Source: a virus
Virus record (IMG/VR): IMGVR_UViG_3300045926_000043
Location: 1 to 47,817 of that record
Reading direction: 5' to 3' (one strand)
DNA: 47,817 bases
Numbering within the stretch: position 1 is the first letter of the stretch; each line of letters opens with the position of its first letter. The position numbers and the translations under genes are program-made. Below are positions 36,090-45,789 of this stretch, piece after piece. The notes under the pieces were generated by a model that was not told where the DNA came from, ran no database searches, and saw only the letters and a program-made list of their open reading frames with translations.

Positions 36090-36488
36090 TCACTGAGTCG
36101 GCCGCGAACATTCGACAGCCGGATACCGAACCCCACCGTTCACGCGCGCGTATTCTTCCTGCCGAGCCTCGAAGGCGTTATTGAACTGCACCCACGCCTC
36201 ACCGGTCGCTGACATTCTCAACCAATAGACGCGGCAGATTTCGCCCGAAAGCGTGATGCGTAACGCGACCTGTTGGTTGCCTTCGATGTTGGCTAGGCGC
36301 TGCTCGACCTTGTTGAGTTCGTCGGCCCTAGCTAATCCTGGTGCGCCTAGCGTAGCGAATCCGCCAACGGCCCAAACGATCCAAAACATGATGCCGACGA
36401 CCGCGCCAAACATGCACCACCTCCACCGGTTGAGCCCCGCATCATCCGATGGCGGGACTAGCGAACCGATGATTTTTGACGGGTCCAT
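36090..36488 (-). CDS. Membrane-anchored coiled-coil protein at the end of the late operon
   Basis: This 132-residue protein has one membrane span (FGAVVGIMFWIVWAVGGFATL, about 27-47). A coiled coil (ADELNKVEQRLANIEGNQQ) and a soluble domain with two Cys (GEICRVYWLR, YPAVECSRPTQ) follow. Placed after the holin-like and peptidase genes it may be a spanin-like component or lysis regulator, but it lacks a clear Rz pattern. It starts 19 nt after the holin-like stop. Confidence 0.55.
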   Translation of the reverse strand: MDPSKIIGSLVPPSDDAGLNRWRWCMFGAVVGIMFWIVWAVGGFATLGAPGLARADELNKVEQRLANIEGNQQVALRITLSGEICRVYWLRMSATGEAWVQFNNAFEARQEEYARVNGGVRYPAVECSRPTQ

Positions 36489-36507
36489 CCGTGCAAGCTC
36501 CGTGCCG

Positions 36508-36969
36508 TTACTGCGGCGTTTTGGCTGCCTCGAGCGCAGCCTCGCGACGCATCGAGCGTGCCTTGCCGAACCCGGTGGCGATCACCCCGCCGATCATCAG
36601 TAGATCGTTGATCGCCCCGATAGCCTTGTCGGCGAGTGCCTGGGAGTTCGCGCACTGCGCTGCAGCCGCTACAGCCTCCTCGGGCGTACACACACCCACG
36701 CCGAGATACGACAGAAGCAACCCGATCGCCATCGCAGCGATACCACCGCCGCTCAAAAGGTGCTTGGGAATCTGCATGGTCGTCACCTCATCGCCTTCAA
36801 GAAACTCGCCCACGTCCGCATCGCCGTTCGTGCCGTTCGGGTCTGCGCGCCGGGCTCGTCGAGCTCGTCGCTTAGCCTTGCGCCGTGCTCGGGACTCTTC
36901 ACTGAACGGCCGTTTGTCCCACCAAGTGAGAACGATACGGGACACGAGCTCGGTCGTTGCGCTTGGCAT
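36508..36969 (-). CDS. Holin-like membrane protein
   Basis: ATG 36969 overlaps the peptidase stop (TAATG) and gives 153 residues. A very basic cytoplasmic segment (SRARRKAKRRARRARRADP) is followed by two hydrophobic spans (GGIAAMAIGLLLSYLGVGV and DLLMIGGVIATGFG). Its place next to the cell-wall peptidase supports a holin or holin-associated role. The long charged N-terminus is unusual for a holin. Confidence 0.55.
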   Translation of the reverse strand: MPSATTELVSRIVLTWWDKRPFSEESRARRKAKRRARRARRADPNGTNGDADVGEFLEGDEVTTMQIPKHLLSGGGIAAMAIGLLLSYLGVGVCTPEEAVAAAAQCANSQALADKAIGAINDLLMIGGVIATGFGKARSMRREAALEAAKTPQ

Positions 36970-37448
36970 TAACTCCACTCCCGATACACGGTGCGCCCAT
37001 GCTCACGGGTTGCCACGAGAAATTCGCGCCGCGGCTCCTCGCCATCGGGCGCGACCGCGACGTGTATCCACTCGCCAAACTCGTAAATCGTCTTACGCAA
37101 CGGCAAATCGAGCGACCGAATCAAGCGGCCGAGCTTATCGATCGACAGGCCATAGGCGACGATGTCGGCCGCTAATCCCCGCATGTGGTCTGAGTTGAGC
37201 GTCCCACCGATCAGTGCGTTCAAGTCACGCGGCCGGTATCCACTGGAAACGATGATCGGGCACTTTGCCGCATCGCGGATCGGGTCGAGCACGAGCACCG
37301 CGAGCCGGATCAAGTTGCGCTGCACGTCGATCGGAGGCGTCATGTCGATGCCGCGGCGCGCAGCCGTCTGCGAGCGCAAAAACTCGCTCAGCCGGAAATG
37401 CCGGCTGATGCTCACCGTCGGGTCTGGCACGAGTCTTGTATCACTCAT
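36969..37448 (-). CDS. Endolysin: M15-type peptidase
   Basis: I choose ATG 37448 (AAGG just upstream), giving 159 residues; ATG 37487 would add 13. SSGYRPRDLNALIGG leads to SDHMRGLAADI with H88 and D95, and EWIHVAV supplies H129. These are the three zinc ligands of M15A/M15C D,D- or L,D-peptidases. Such enzymes cut peptidoglycan cross-bridges to release progeny. No signal peptide or SAR domain is seen, so a holin is needed. Confidence 0.85.
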   Translation of the reverse strand: MSDTRLVPDPTVSISRHFRLSEFLRSQTAARRGIDMTPPIDVQRNLIRLAVLVLDPIRDAAKCPIIVSSGYRPRDLNALIGGTLNSDHMRGLAADIVAYGLSIDKLGRLIRSLDLPLRKTIYEFGEWIHVAVAPDGEEPRREFLVATREHGRTVYREWS

Positions 37449-37473
37449 AGAACCTTGGGCTGAGGGTTTCTCT

Positions 37474-37620
37474 ATGCTCTGGCTCATGATCCTCGCGGGA
37501 ATACTCCTGCCGCACTTCGGGCTACCGCCGAAGGTGGTTCAGGTCGTCGCTATCACGCTGATGGTCGTCGCGCTCGTGCTGTTCGTGGCGTGGCCCGATG
37601 TGCGCGTCGATGTCGATTGA
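37474..37620 (+). CDS. Small two-span membrane protein on the opposite strand of the lysis region
   Basis: ATG 37474 has GAGGG 7 nt upstream and gives 48 residues: MLWLMILAGILLPHFGL and VVQVVAITLMVVALVLFVAW form two hydrophobic helices with an acidic end. It diverges from the peptidase gene (25 bp apart). It is not part of the late operon and may be expressed separately, possibly in the prophage. Confidence 0.55.
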   Translation: MLWLMILAGILLPHFGLPPKVVQVVAITLMVVALVLFVAWPDVRVDVD

Positions 37621-37783
37621 GGCCGTCCGTGACCTGGTCGCGCGCGGGTATAGCGTCCGTGATATCGCAGAGCTGCTCCGAGCGCACCCTGCCGCGGTCA
37701 GGTCACTCCTTGATGTGCCCGGCGTCGAATACGTTGAGGTTCCGTGCCCAGAAGATCGCGAGCCGCTTGCGCCAGCCGACTGA
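37610..37783 (+). CDS. Small HTH-like protein, antisense to a late gene
   Basis: ATG 37610 overlaps the previous stop (ATGTCGATTGA) and gives 57 residues. SIEAVRDLVARGYSVRDIAELLRAHPAAVRSLLD is a convincing HTH of the Hin/resolvase-tail type. It is coupled to the small membrane protein upstream. Its last 81 nt are antisense to the minus-strand gene at 37703-38032. Confidence 0.55.
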   Translation: MSIEAVRDLVARGYSVRDIAELLRAHPAAVRSLLDVPGVEYVEVPCPEDREPLAPAD

Positions 37784-38032
37784 CTGCCGAAAGTGACGCT
37801 GCACGCGGCTGCTGAACATCAGCTCGTGCGGCCGCTCGAGGAACATCCAGCCGAACGTCAGATTGAACACGATGTCCAGCACGAACCCGACCAGCACGAG
37901 CGGGACGAGCATCACGTACCAGTACGGCGTAAGGATCGAGCGAGACGCTTTGGCAGCCATGATCGCCACATAGCTCCAATGGACCCCGAGCCAAACCACG
38001 AGAACCGCTGTCAGCAAATCGAGCAGCGTCAC
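37703..38032 (-). CDS. Integral membrane protein, unknown function
   Basis: GTG 38032 overlaps the upstream stop (GTGA). The 109-residue protein has two spans (LLDLLTAVLVVWLGVHWSYVA and YWYVMLVPLVLVGFVLDIVFN), then FGWMFLERPHELMFSSRVQRH and WRKRLAIFWARNLNVFDAGH. I know this pattern from many phages between tail-fibre and lysis genes, without assigned function. Confidence 0.65.
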   Translation of the reverse strand: MTLLDLLTAVLVVWLGVHWSYVAIMAAKASRSILTPYWYVMLVPLVLVGFVLDIVFNLTFGWMFLERPHELMFSSRVQRHFRQSVGWRKRLAIFWARNLNVFDAGHIKE

Positions 38033-38223
38033 GGAGGGTTCGCCTCCGCGATTGCATCCATAATGGCCGGCATCTCATCGACTTCGATTTGCATCACGTC
38101 CGCATAACCGAGCGACTGCGCCATTGCGTTCATCCATGAACGCGCCTGCAGCCAAGAGAAGCCACGCGCGCGCAATGCAAGTACCATGCTGCTGTATTCC
38201 TGCTGAGTAACCGTGTCTGCCAT
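38029..38223 (-). CDS. Small protein, unknown function
   Basis: This 64-residue protein begins MADTVTQQEYSSMVLALRARGFSW and ends EMPAIMDAIAEANPP. It is helical and acidic. It overlaps both neighbours (TGATG and GTGA), so translation is coupled from the tailspike-type gene. It could be a fibre chaperone by position (inference). Confidence 0.6.
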   Translation of the reverse strand: MADTVTQQEYSSMVLALRARGFSWLQARSWMNAMAQSLGYADVMQIEVDEMPAIMDAIAEANPP

Positions 38224-39665
38224 CAGAAATCCTTATAGCCGCGCTGCCCCCAGCTTCCCGCGGTGCGCGGCCCGGCCGGTGGCGGTGGCTCGCTCGTCTC
38301 GTCTGCCACCGACCAGCTAAATGTCGCATCAACGAAACCACCGGACGCGTCCGTGCAGCGCACGGTCGACGTATACGGCGAATCATCCTCCGCACCCGCA
38401 GACAATGTGCCGCTCACCAGTCCCGTGGAACTGTTGATCGACGGTCCAGGCGGGAAGCTATTGCTCACCTCAGCATACGAGACGACGCCTTGCGCGTAGC
38501 TCGCAAAGAAGTACTTGCCCATGCCGATGGTGACGCCCGCGCCGCTCGGTACGTTCAAGCTCGGCTGCGTGGCCCGTAACCCGACCACGCCGGCCCCAGG
38601 ATCCGCGAGCACCTGAATCTGCAGCGAATCCTTAAGGCCAAAGTCAGCGCCCGGCGTCTGATTGGCGACAAAAAGAAACAGCGCGCCAGGCGTTAAGGCG
38701 CCGCGCTGAATATGGATGCGAAGCTGTCCGGTGCCATCGTTGTAGGAATACACCGGCTGCAGCACTTGATTGAGCACGCCGTTCGGATCGTTCGTCAGAT
38801 ACGCAACCGGAGTGCTCGTGCCTAAGTTAGCGACGAGACAGAGCACGCGCTCCTCGCGGTCGAAAACGATATTGAGCGCGCCGACTTGGGTCAGCGATGG
38901 TGCCGTGCCGCCACCGCCGCCACCCGGCTCGTCGCGCACCGGCACGTCGGGACCGATGCCCGCTGTGCGCACGACTGAACCGTTTAACGTTGGTGCCGCA
39001 AGTCCGTTGTCGCCGACGTCGGCGCCGCTGTCATCCCAAAACCAGCAACTCGTGCCGTACGTCTGGCAGAGAATGTCGCCTTCGTTCAGCGGGTCGGCGG
39101 CAAACGCCTCGCACGCCGCTTGCGATAGCGAGACCCCATCTACGTACAGAAAGAACGCGATCTGGCCGTCTGTCTCCTGCACGTAGTTCGAGCCGTTCCA
39201 GCCCGCGCCGAGGTAGAAGCGCTGCTCCTGCCCGTCATCGAACACCGAGCCGCCGTCGGCGCCAGACACCGAATGCGATTGCGTTGCGGTCGACAGCGGA
39301 ATGCGCCGCAGAGTGATGTTGCCGCCGTTGCCCGGATCGCAGTAGCAATCCGCGACCCAGACATTCGCCGCCGTCTCACAGTTCGCGCTCTGCTCGAACG
39401 TCGGCGAGAGCGAGTACTGATACTCGATATTATTGTTCGATGGCTCGAAGCAGATCGAATGATTGGTCGGGTAGACCGTCGAGGAGTTGCGACGGCAGGA
39501 CCAGAAGCACGCTCGCTGCGACTGGTCGAGGTTATCGAGATTGCGGACGACAATCAGCGTGCGCGCCGGTAAGCCTGAGCCGGTGCGCAGGTTCGGCAAG
39601 CCGAGCGGCATCGTCGCGACATCGGCATCGCCGCCCGGAAAATCCCATGCAGGTACGACAGCCAC
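38223..39665 (-). CDS. Tail fibre/adhesin-like protein with C-terminal Ig-type domain
   Basis: GTG 39665 overlaps the upstream stop (TAGTG) and gives 480 residues. The N-terminal half has LamG-like traits (ARTLIVVRNLDNLDQSQRA, EQRFYLGAGWNGSNYVQETDGQIAFFLYVDG). A Gly/Pro linker (DEPGGGGGGTAPS) leads to a beta domain. The C-terminus is a putative-Ig (He_PIG) module: SINSSTGLVSGTLSAGAED, DDSPYTSTVRCTDASG. It is rich in cysteine for a phage protein (at least eight). Confidence 0.7.
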   Translation of the reverse strand: MAVVPAWDFPGGDADVATMPLGLPNLRTGSGLPARTLIVVRNLDNLDQSQRACFWSCRRNSSTVYPTNHSICFEPSNNNIEYQYSLSPTFEQSANCETAANVWVADCYCDPGNGGNITLRRIPLSTATQSHSVSGADGGSVFDDGQEQRFYLGAGWNGSNYVQETDGQIAFFLYVDGVSLSQAACEAFAADPLNEGDILCQTYGTSCWFWDDSGADVGDNGLAAPTLNGSVVRTAGIGPDVPVRDEPGGGGGGTAPSLTQVGALNIVFDREERVLCLVANLGTSTPVAYLTNDPNGVLNQVLQPVYSYNDGTGQLRIHIQRGALTPGALFLFVANQTPGADFGLKDSLQIQVLADPGAGVVGLRATQPSLNVPSGAGVTIGMGKYFFASYAQGVVSYAEVSNSFPPGPSINSSTGLVSGTLSAGAEDDSPYTSTVRCTDASGGFVDATFSWSVADETSEPPPPAGPRTAGSWGQRGYKDF

Positions 39666-41743
39666 TAAAGCACTCCTCGAATGCCGCGGTTCGGCGCGCT
39701 GCCGCTCGCGATCTTTCTATTCACGGCTTGCCCGTCGCTTCGCGAGAAACCCGCCGACATCGTCAATGTATTGGTCGCGTAGTTGATCGCCGTGTACTGC
39801 CGATTTGCACCATTGCAGTGAACGTAGAACCCGGCCGATTGCTCGCCGAATGAAGGCGCGCCGTCTTGCGGGTCGTCAAACCACGTCGCGTCATCCACGA
39901 TCAGCGACGTGCCACTACCGGTGTCCGCGGTCGCGACGTTCGTCAGCGCGACACCTTGCCCGACCGAGAGCGAGTCGGAGACCGGCACGTACTCACCGAT
40001 GATGTCGGTGATGTCGGCGTCAGCAGTCGACGTCGGAGTATTGTCGAGGTTCGCGTCAGTCGTGATCGTGAAGTTCGAGAACAGGTTCGGGTAGTTCGTC
40101 AGGTAATACTGCACCGTCTGGTTGCCTGGCGCGCCGGCGTTGCTGATCACGATCCGAAAATCATCCCAATCGCGGCCGGAGGAATCCTGCAAGGTGAACC
40201 CGTGCAAGATGCCGTTCGGGAATTGGTCTTCCCAATCGTAGAAGCCGCTCGCGAGCCATATGTTGATGAGGTAATTTCCCCAGCCCGAGCGCGGATTCGT
40301 CGCAAGCTGCCGCGCGACGATGTTCTTCATGCAGAGGTCGTACAACGGTGTGAAGCCCGCGGCACCCGGCACGTCGTACCAATCGATCGCGTATAGGAGC
40401 GGCCCGCGGAAGTGCTCGAACACCGTGTGGCAGATCCGCACCCCTCGGCAATGATGGCTCCAGTCCGCGGCTTCTGAATAGATCGCCTGCATGCGGCCGT
40501 TGCGCAGCACGCTATCGGCGAGCACCGAGCGCGTGCCCTCCATCTTGCAGGTGTCGACGAGGTTTTGGCTGATGCCGTCTTGCGGCATACCGTTGCGCTG
40601 TACGATGCAGTTGTACGCGTGCACGTCGGTGCAGTTCTGCGAGATGAAGAAACAGCGATTGCCGTCGGGCTCAGACGACGAGAACGTACCAACGCCGGCC
40701 CAGGAGTTGTTCATCGACAAATTGCGATAGGCGCCACTGCCGGCACCGATGCCGAACGGACTGTGCCCGATACGGTTCATAAAGCGCCCGCTCGAGCCGC
40801 CGTCGACAAGGTGGCGAACTGCGCTATTATTGCCGCGCCAGATGACGAATCCGTCACCGAAGTCGTTGCCGTCGTCCATGTACGGCGTACCGCACTGATC
40901 AAAGTCGATCCGCGCCGTGCCGCGCTGCGAAGTGTTCGCGCTCGCGTCGATCATGTTCCAACCGGCCAGTCGCGTGCATTTGAACTCAAGCACCCAATCG
41001 CTGCCGGTAACCTTTGCCGCCTTCGTCAGCCGTGCGAACGGCGTCGGGTCTTGCCCTTTTTGGCATTGCCCCGCGCCCGTGCCGAATACGACTTCGCCGT
41101 CGACTAGAAAATACGTCGTCTCGCTCTCGCGCAAGACGCTCAAGAAGTCGCGTTCGATGTAGAGCGCATAGTGAATCTGCCCAGTCGTTGGACCTGCCAG
41201 CGTGACGACGCCGGTGCCATTCACCCGCAAACGAATTCGGTGCGTGTTATTCGTGCCGCCATTCTGCGGCGCCCACGGCTGATTCCGATACGTGCCCGGC
41301 GCGACCATGATGTCGACGTGTCCGGACGCATGCGCGGCGACTTGATTCGCTCGCGTGATCGTTGCCCATGGACCCGTCGTGCCGCTCGTGAACGTCGCTG
41401 ACAATCCAGTCCAGCTATCGTTACCGGTCGTGCCGTTGACGTGGTACTCCTGTGCAGCCGATGGCGCGCCCTGCACGACGATTTGAAACTGCGTCGCCCG
41501 CGTCGCGCCGCCCGGCGCAGTGGCGGTGACGGTGATCGTGTGCGTGCCGACGACCGAGGTCGAGCCGGTAATATCGCCGGTGGATGAGCTGATCGAAAGA
41601 CCGGACGGCAAGTCGCTTGCGCTGAACGATAACACGCCGTTGTCTTCGGCGTCCGCAAAATGCGCCGCCACGGAGAACGAGACGGCCTGCTCTGGTTCGT
41701 GCTCTTGATCGGGAATCGGTGATACGAGCGTCGGTGACGTCAT
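39665..41743 (-). CDS. Tailspike-like protein: Ig domain plus parallel beta-helix
   Basis: This 692-residue protein opens with a putative-Ig domain (QAVSFSVAAHFADAEDNGVLSF, LPSGLSISSSTGDITGSTSV). At about residue 98 YHVNGTTGNDSWTGLSATFTSG begins a pectate-lyase-type right-handed beta-helix. Parallel rungs are visible in WSHHCRGVRICHTVFEHFRGP and NNSWAGVGTFSSSE. Such proteins in tail operons are often capsule or O-antigen depolymerases. The ATG overlaps the hub gene stop (ATGA). The catalytic acid residues cannot be placed by eye. Confidence 0.75.
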   Translation of the reverse strand: MTSPTLVSPIPDQEHEPEQAVSFSVAAHFADAEDNGVLSFSASDLPSGLSISSSTGDITGSTSVVGTHTITVTATAPGGATRATQFQIVVQGAPSAAQEYHVNGTTGNDSWTGLSATFTSGTTGPWATITRANQVAAHASGHVDIMVAPGTYRNQPWAPQNGGTNNTHRIRLRVNGTGVVTLAGPTTGQIHYALYIERDFLSVLRESETTYFLVDGEVVFGTGAGQCQKGQDPTPFARLTKAAKVTGSDWVLEFKCTRLAGWNMIDASANTSQRGTARIDFDQCGTPYMDDGNDFGDGFVIWRGNNSAVRHLVDGGSSGRFMNRIGHSPFGIGAGSGAYRNLSMNNSWAGVGTFSSSEPDGNRCFFISQNCTDVHAYNCIVQRNGMPQDGISQNLVDTCKMEGTRSVLADSVLRNGRMQAIYSEAADWSHHCRGVRICHTVFEHFRGPLLYAIDWYDVPGAAGFTPLYDLCMKNIVARQLATNPRSGWGNYLINIWLASGFYDWEDQFPNGILHGFTLQDSSGRDWDDFRIVISNAGAPGNQTVQYYLTNYPNLFSNFTITTDANLDNTPTSTADADITDIIGEYVPVSDSLSVGQGVALTNVATADTGSGTSLIVDDATWFDDPQDGAPSFGEQSAGFYVHCNGANRQYTAINYATNTLTMSAGFSRSDGQAVNRKIASGSAPNRGIRGVL

Positions 41744-44700
41744 GAGCGTGCGATCCTCGCGCGTACCATGTAGAAATCGAAGTCGTCGCTCGCCTCAGGC
41801 AGCTCGATCATGATCCACAGATGAAAGTAATCGGCCGCCTGCAAGGTCGAATTCGCGAATATGTTGCTGATGCTCAGCGTCGTCTGTGCGACGTTGCCGC
41901 TGTCGTCGAGTGTGTTGATCAGAACGTTCGCCGTCGGTGCCGTGCCGGCGCCCGGCTCGTAGTGCCGCGGCATCTCACCCGACAGCACGAGCGGAACAGC
42001 CGCCAACGTCAAGCGTACCTGCGAGCCGATGCTCACGGCGTTCTCGATAATGTATTGCACGGCGACGGTGATGTTGTTCGTCATCGTCATCGCGTTGCGA
42101 CTGATGATCGCGATCTGATTGTTCGGCACCGTGCCATCGACGTCGAACAGAATCGCGTTGCCGCCGGCTAGTCCCGCGCCGACCGCGAGCTGCGCGTCCC
42201 ACGCAAACCCGACTTGCGCCCAATACTCATGGTCGTCTGCGGCCGCGAAGTTGCCGTCTGCCAGCTCACCGATCCCGATGTCACTGTCGACGCGCCGTAC
42301 CTCGACGTAATCGATCTGGCATGTCGCCGTCGTCCCGGCCGGGAAATTGCACATCAGCGTCGGGCGAATGTAGGAGCACCGCTCAGGCGTCACGCCGTTC
42401 AGTGAATGGATGTGCGACGGGCGCCAAGGCGAAATCAGATAATTCAACGGCAGATGCAATGGCAGTGCCGACAGCAGCACTTGCTCCGAACCGGTGATCC
42501 AGCCAATCGCGCGTTGCCAGTCCGGAAAATTGGCAAGGTCGCAGGCGTTCAGGACCGCATTCGTCGGAGCGAACGTGCCACTGTTGCCCTGACTGTCGAC
42601 AAGGGTAGTCGCGGTTTCGCCTAAGAAGCCGACCGATAACGATTCATTTCCCGCCTCGTGAGTCGCCGCCCGGAATCGCGTAGAGCACTCATAGAGTTTT
42701 GTGTAGTCGTACGGGACCGGTCGCCGATGCATCGCATACATCGCGCCCTGCACGTGCAACACGTTGCTGCCATTGATGCCGACCGGGCTGAAGGAAATCG
42801 TCGGATCACCGCTCAGAATCTCCCACTCGCGCTCAAAGTCCTCGCGACTGCTGTAGGCGTCAAACGTTTCGAGCCAGGTCGTAAACTCCCGATACGGCGC
42901 ACCGCCTGTCGTCTGGAATCCATCGTCTGCATCGGACGACCACTCCGACTCGCGCGCACCTTGGATGGTCCGCGCCCATAACCAGCGCGTGCGGATGTTG
43001 TCGAACGGAATCTGAATCAGCGAGCCGCGCCCGCTGAACATCTGCGTCGCGTTATGGCGATCGTTGTCGATGCTGCCGTATATCTGCACCTTGTCGTACG
43101 CGAGCTCCGGCAGCTCAGCCAACTGCACCTCGATCCCGAAGTCATTCGGCGTATACGACAGAAACGTCGGCCGTGGCGGTAGCTCGTCCGCTCCTTCGCC
43201 GAGTCCAATTTCCGGCTCCAGAAACACGACCGTGCTATGCGATAGCGCATGATCGCCGACGCCGATGCCTGGACCTTGGCCGGTGATTGGGTCGCCCGGA
43301 TCACCCGCACCACCGGAATAGATGACACCGGTTGGATTGCCGGTCTGCTGTGTTGAGCCATGATCGGCAGTGACGTTGTCGGCCAAGTCCGGCAACAGCG
43401 GATCAATATCGTCAATCACGACGAGCACGCCGCCCGGAGCACCGCCACCGCCCGCGCCCGGATACATCGTCCGGCCGGCGAACGAGAGCGTCGTCGGCGC
43501 GGCACCGTTAGCGCCCGAGACATTGATCGCGCCGTTAACGCCGAACTGCAGCGCGCGGCATACGATCATCAAGCCGCCACCCCCGGCTCCGCCTGCGCTG
43601 CCTAGCTTCTTGACGGTGCGTACACCAGCCGCAGCCTCTACGATCGGCTGGCCGTAGATCCCAGGCGCACCGCGCAGATCAGCCGGCACGCCGAGCAATA
43701 CGCCACCCTCTACGATCAGATCGAAGTTGTCCGGAATTGCTGGCAAGCCGGTGCGCATCGGCCCCTCGACTGGTGAGATCACGTCGGGACTTGGCGACGT
43801 GTTGACTTCCAGTCCAGCAGACCCGCGTGTCGAGCCTAGCTTCGGGCTAACGTCCTCGTGCGGCTGAAACACATAAGGCTGGTTGACCGTATGCGGATCC
43901 GTGACCGCAGCGACGCCATTACCGGCCGTTGTGATAGTGCCATTAATCACCAACGTCCCGAGGATGCGCAGCTGTACGTTCTGGCTGAGCGTCAGCGTAC
44001 GTGTGGAATTGATCGTGAAGTTGCCGCCGTAGTACCAGATCGCGGCGTTATCGCGCATGTCGTCGGCGCCGCCGAGCGACAGATCCGCATCCAGCACGCC
44101 ACCTGACACGCCCGCCTGATCGCCGAGGTTCGTGCCCTCACTCACGAACCACGCGTCAGGCAATATCGTGTCAACATTGGCCGGCGCGTCGGGCGGCACG
44201 TAGACCGAAGAGCCGAATAGCTCCAGCGACAGCTCGCCCGTGATCCAGTTCATGGAAATCTGTTGGACTTCCATCGAGCGCTCGAAGGTGCCGGTGCCGG
44301 CGTAGTCCTCAAGATCATCGAGCGTGACCTTCACCACGTCGCCGACTTCCAGAAAGTTCAGATGCGGCAGCACGCGCAGGCTCAGTCGATGCGGCGGCGC
44401 ACCGTAGCGCGACGACAGTCCGCGCCACATATTGCGGATCGCCACTGCGCTGTGCTGCGTGACCGGTAGTCCCTTGAAGCTCACAGTGCGATTCGGCGCT
44501 GGATCGTGCGCGGCAATCGAGCCTTCGTTGAAATACACCTTGCGCCGTGTGTACGTGTCACCGTCCCAGTTGAAGTCGACTGTCAACTCATTGATGACTG
44601 CTTCCTGATCGTGCTGCAGGGGTCCATGCTCCACAACGTCGGCCGCCGTGATGTGATGCACCCACGAGGCATCGCTGAGCACGGTGGTTACACGCTTCAG

Positions 44701-45747
44701 CGTGAGTACGCCCTCAGGCGTGATCGCCAGATAGCAACCCATCGGCAGCAGGATTTCTTCTTCTATGAATCGCTTGGCGTCGGTCTTCGCCAGATGAATG
44801 AACCGCATGATCAGGCCGAAATTGCCGGAGATGTCGACCGCCTCGTGCAGGTCGTCGCCGATATTGGCGAACGAGGCAAAGTCGACTTTGCTCTCTGGAA
44901 TGCCGCAATGCCAATGTTCCGGAAGTGGCGTCGTAACCCCATAGAGCGAGCCGGTCAGCAACGCATAGGCCAGCATCGGCCCGTCTGATTCCAGGTACGG
45001 GAACTCGATCACTTCCGGCCACTGATCCTGATCGGTGCCAGTAACGTCGACCTGTGACGCTACGGAATTGAACGCGCGCTCGCAGCCAGTGAAACTCGTG
45101 TCGGTCTTGGCGCGCCAGCTGATGATCTCGCGCGTCTTTTTGATCAGCACATAGCCGACCGTCTGTAACTTATCGGCCGTGAAATACGAGTTATGCTCGA
45201 TACGCTCGAACCCTTCAGTGCTGATCACGTTGAGCGTCGTGACGCTCTCGTCAATCGATTCTGTCAACCGTGTTGTTTTTGGCTGGAAGATCTCTGTACG
45301 TATTTCGCGCTGTTGATCGGACGCCGTGAATTGATACAGACCGGTGTCGTTGGCGATAACACCATCGAGCACATAAGTCGCCACACGTCGCCAGGTGCCG
45401 TCGGCAAAGTTATCGGTATCCCCAGTAAAGACCCGCACTTCGTTGTGCCGTGGTCCCTCGCCTTCGTTGAAAAGCTGATCGCGCAACTCATCCGTTAGCG
45501 CAGCCTCGAGATCGACTGCAGAAAAATTGAACGAGCCTATCGTGCTGCGTGCTTCGTTGGGGTTGAGTTCATGGCTGATGCTCGCGCATTCTTGCAAGGT
45601 ACCGTGAACGACGTTGCCTGGTACGTTGATCAGCGCTGTTTTGTTGGTGAGATAGATGCTGCCAACCTCGAAGATGATGCCGACAACCACGCGAGGTTCG
45701 CGGAATGGCACGGTGAGACGGGAGCCGGAAGGATCGTCACGTGGCAT
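41740..45747 (-). CDS. Tail hub / host-specificity protein (J-like)
   Basis: This 1335-residue protein is the largest in the genome. The N-terminus has VGIIFEVGSIYLTNKTALINVPG and a hub-like beta region with DGVIANDTGLYQFTASDQQREI. The middle has NELTVDFNWDGDTYTRRKVYF and HRLSLRVLPHLNFLEVGDVVKVTL, the typical 'P..n...lGDvV.v' of phage hub proteins. A glycine-rich GSAGGAGGGGLMI region and FnIII-like domains follow (PRPTFLSYTPNDFGIEVQLAEL). It forms the tail tip that contacts the host. No Shine-Dalgarno is visible before ATG 45747; a GTG start a few codons in is possible. Confidence 0.8.
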   Translation of the reverse strand: MPRDDPSGSRLTVPFREPRVVVGIIFEVGSIYLTNKTALINVPGNVVHGTLQECASISHELNPNEARSTIGSFNFSAVDLEAALTDELRDQLFNEGEGPRHNEVRVFTGDTDNFADGTWRRVATYVLDGVIANDTGLYQFTASDQQREIRTEIFQPKTTRLTESIDESVTTLNVISTEGFERIEHNSYFTADKLQTVGYVLIKKTREIISWRAKTDTSFTGCERAFNSVASQVDVTGTDQDQWPEVIEFPYLESDGPMLAYALLTGSLYGVTTPLPEHWHCGIPESKVDFASFANIGDDLHEAVDISGNFGLIMRFIHLAKTDAKRFIEEEILLPMGCYLAITPEGVLTLKRVTTVLSDASWVHHITAADVVEHGPLQHDQEAVINELTVDFNWDGDTYTRRKVYFNEGSIAAHDPAPNRTVSFKGLPVTQHSAVAIRNMWRGLSSRYGAPPHRLSLRVLPHLNFLEVGDVVKVTLDDLEDYAGTGTFERSMEVQQISMNWITGELSLELFGSSVYVPPDAPANVDTILPDAWFVSEGTNLGDQAGVSGGVLDADLSLGGADDMRDNAAIWYYGGNFTINSTRTLTLSQNVQLRILGTLVINGTITTAGNGVAAVTDPHTVNQPYVFQPHEDVSPKLGSTRGSAGLEVNTSPSPDVISPVEGPMRTGLPAIPDNFDLIVEGGVLLGVPADLRGAPGIYGQPIVEAAAGVRTVKKLGSAGGAGGGGLMIVCRALQFGVNGAINVSGANGAAPTTLSFAGRTMYPGAGGGGAPGGVLVVIDDIDPLLPDLADNVTADHGSTQQTGNPTGVIYSGGAGDPGDPITGQGPGIGVGDHALSHSTVVFLEPEIGLGEGADELPPRPTFLSYTPNDFGIEVQLAELPELAYDKVQIYGSIDNDRHNATQMFSGRGSLIQIPFDNIRTRWLWARTIQGARESEWSSDADDGFQTTGGAPYREFTTWLETFDAYSSREDFEREWEILSGDPTISFSPVGINGSNVLHVQGAMYAMHRRPVPYDYTKLYECSTRFRAATHEAGNESLSVGFLGETATTLVDSQGNSGTFAPTNAVLNACDLANFPDWQRAIGWITGSEQVLLSALPLHLPLNYLISPWRPSHIHSLNGVTPERCSYIRPTLMCNFPAGTTATCQIDYVEVRRVDSDIGIGELADGNFAAADDHEYWAQVGFAWDAQLAVGAGLAGGNAILFDVDGTVPNNQIAIISRNAMTMTNNITVAVQYIIENAVSIGSQVRLTLAAVPLVLSGEMPRHYEPGAGTAPTANVLINTLDDSGNVAQTTLSISNIFANSTLQAADYFHLWIMIELPEASDDFDFYMVRARIARS

Positions 45748-45789
45748 GGTGTGCTACCATTCGGCCGCGTAAATCAATCGGGTAGAACA

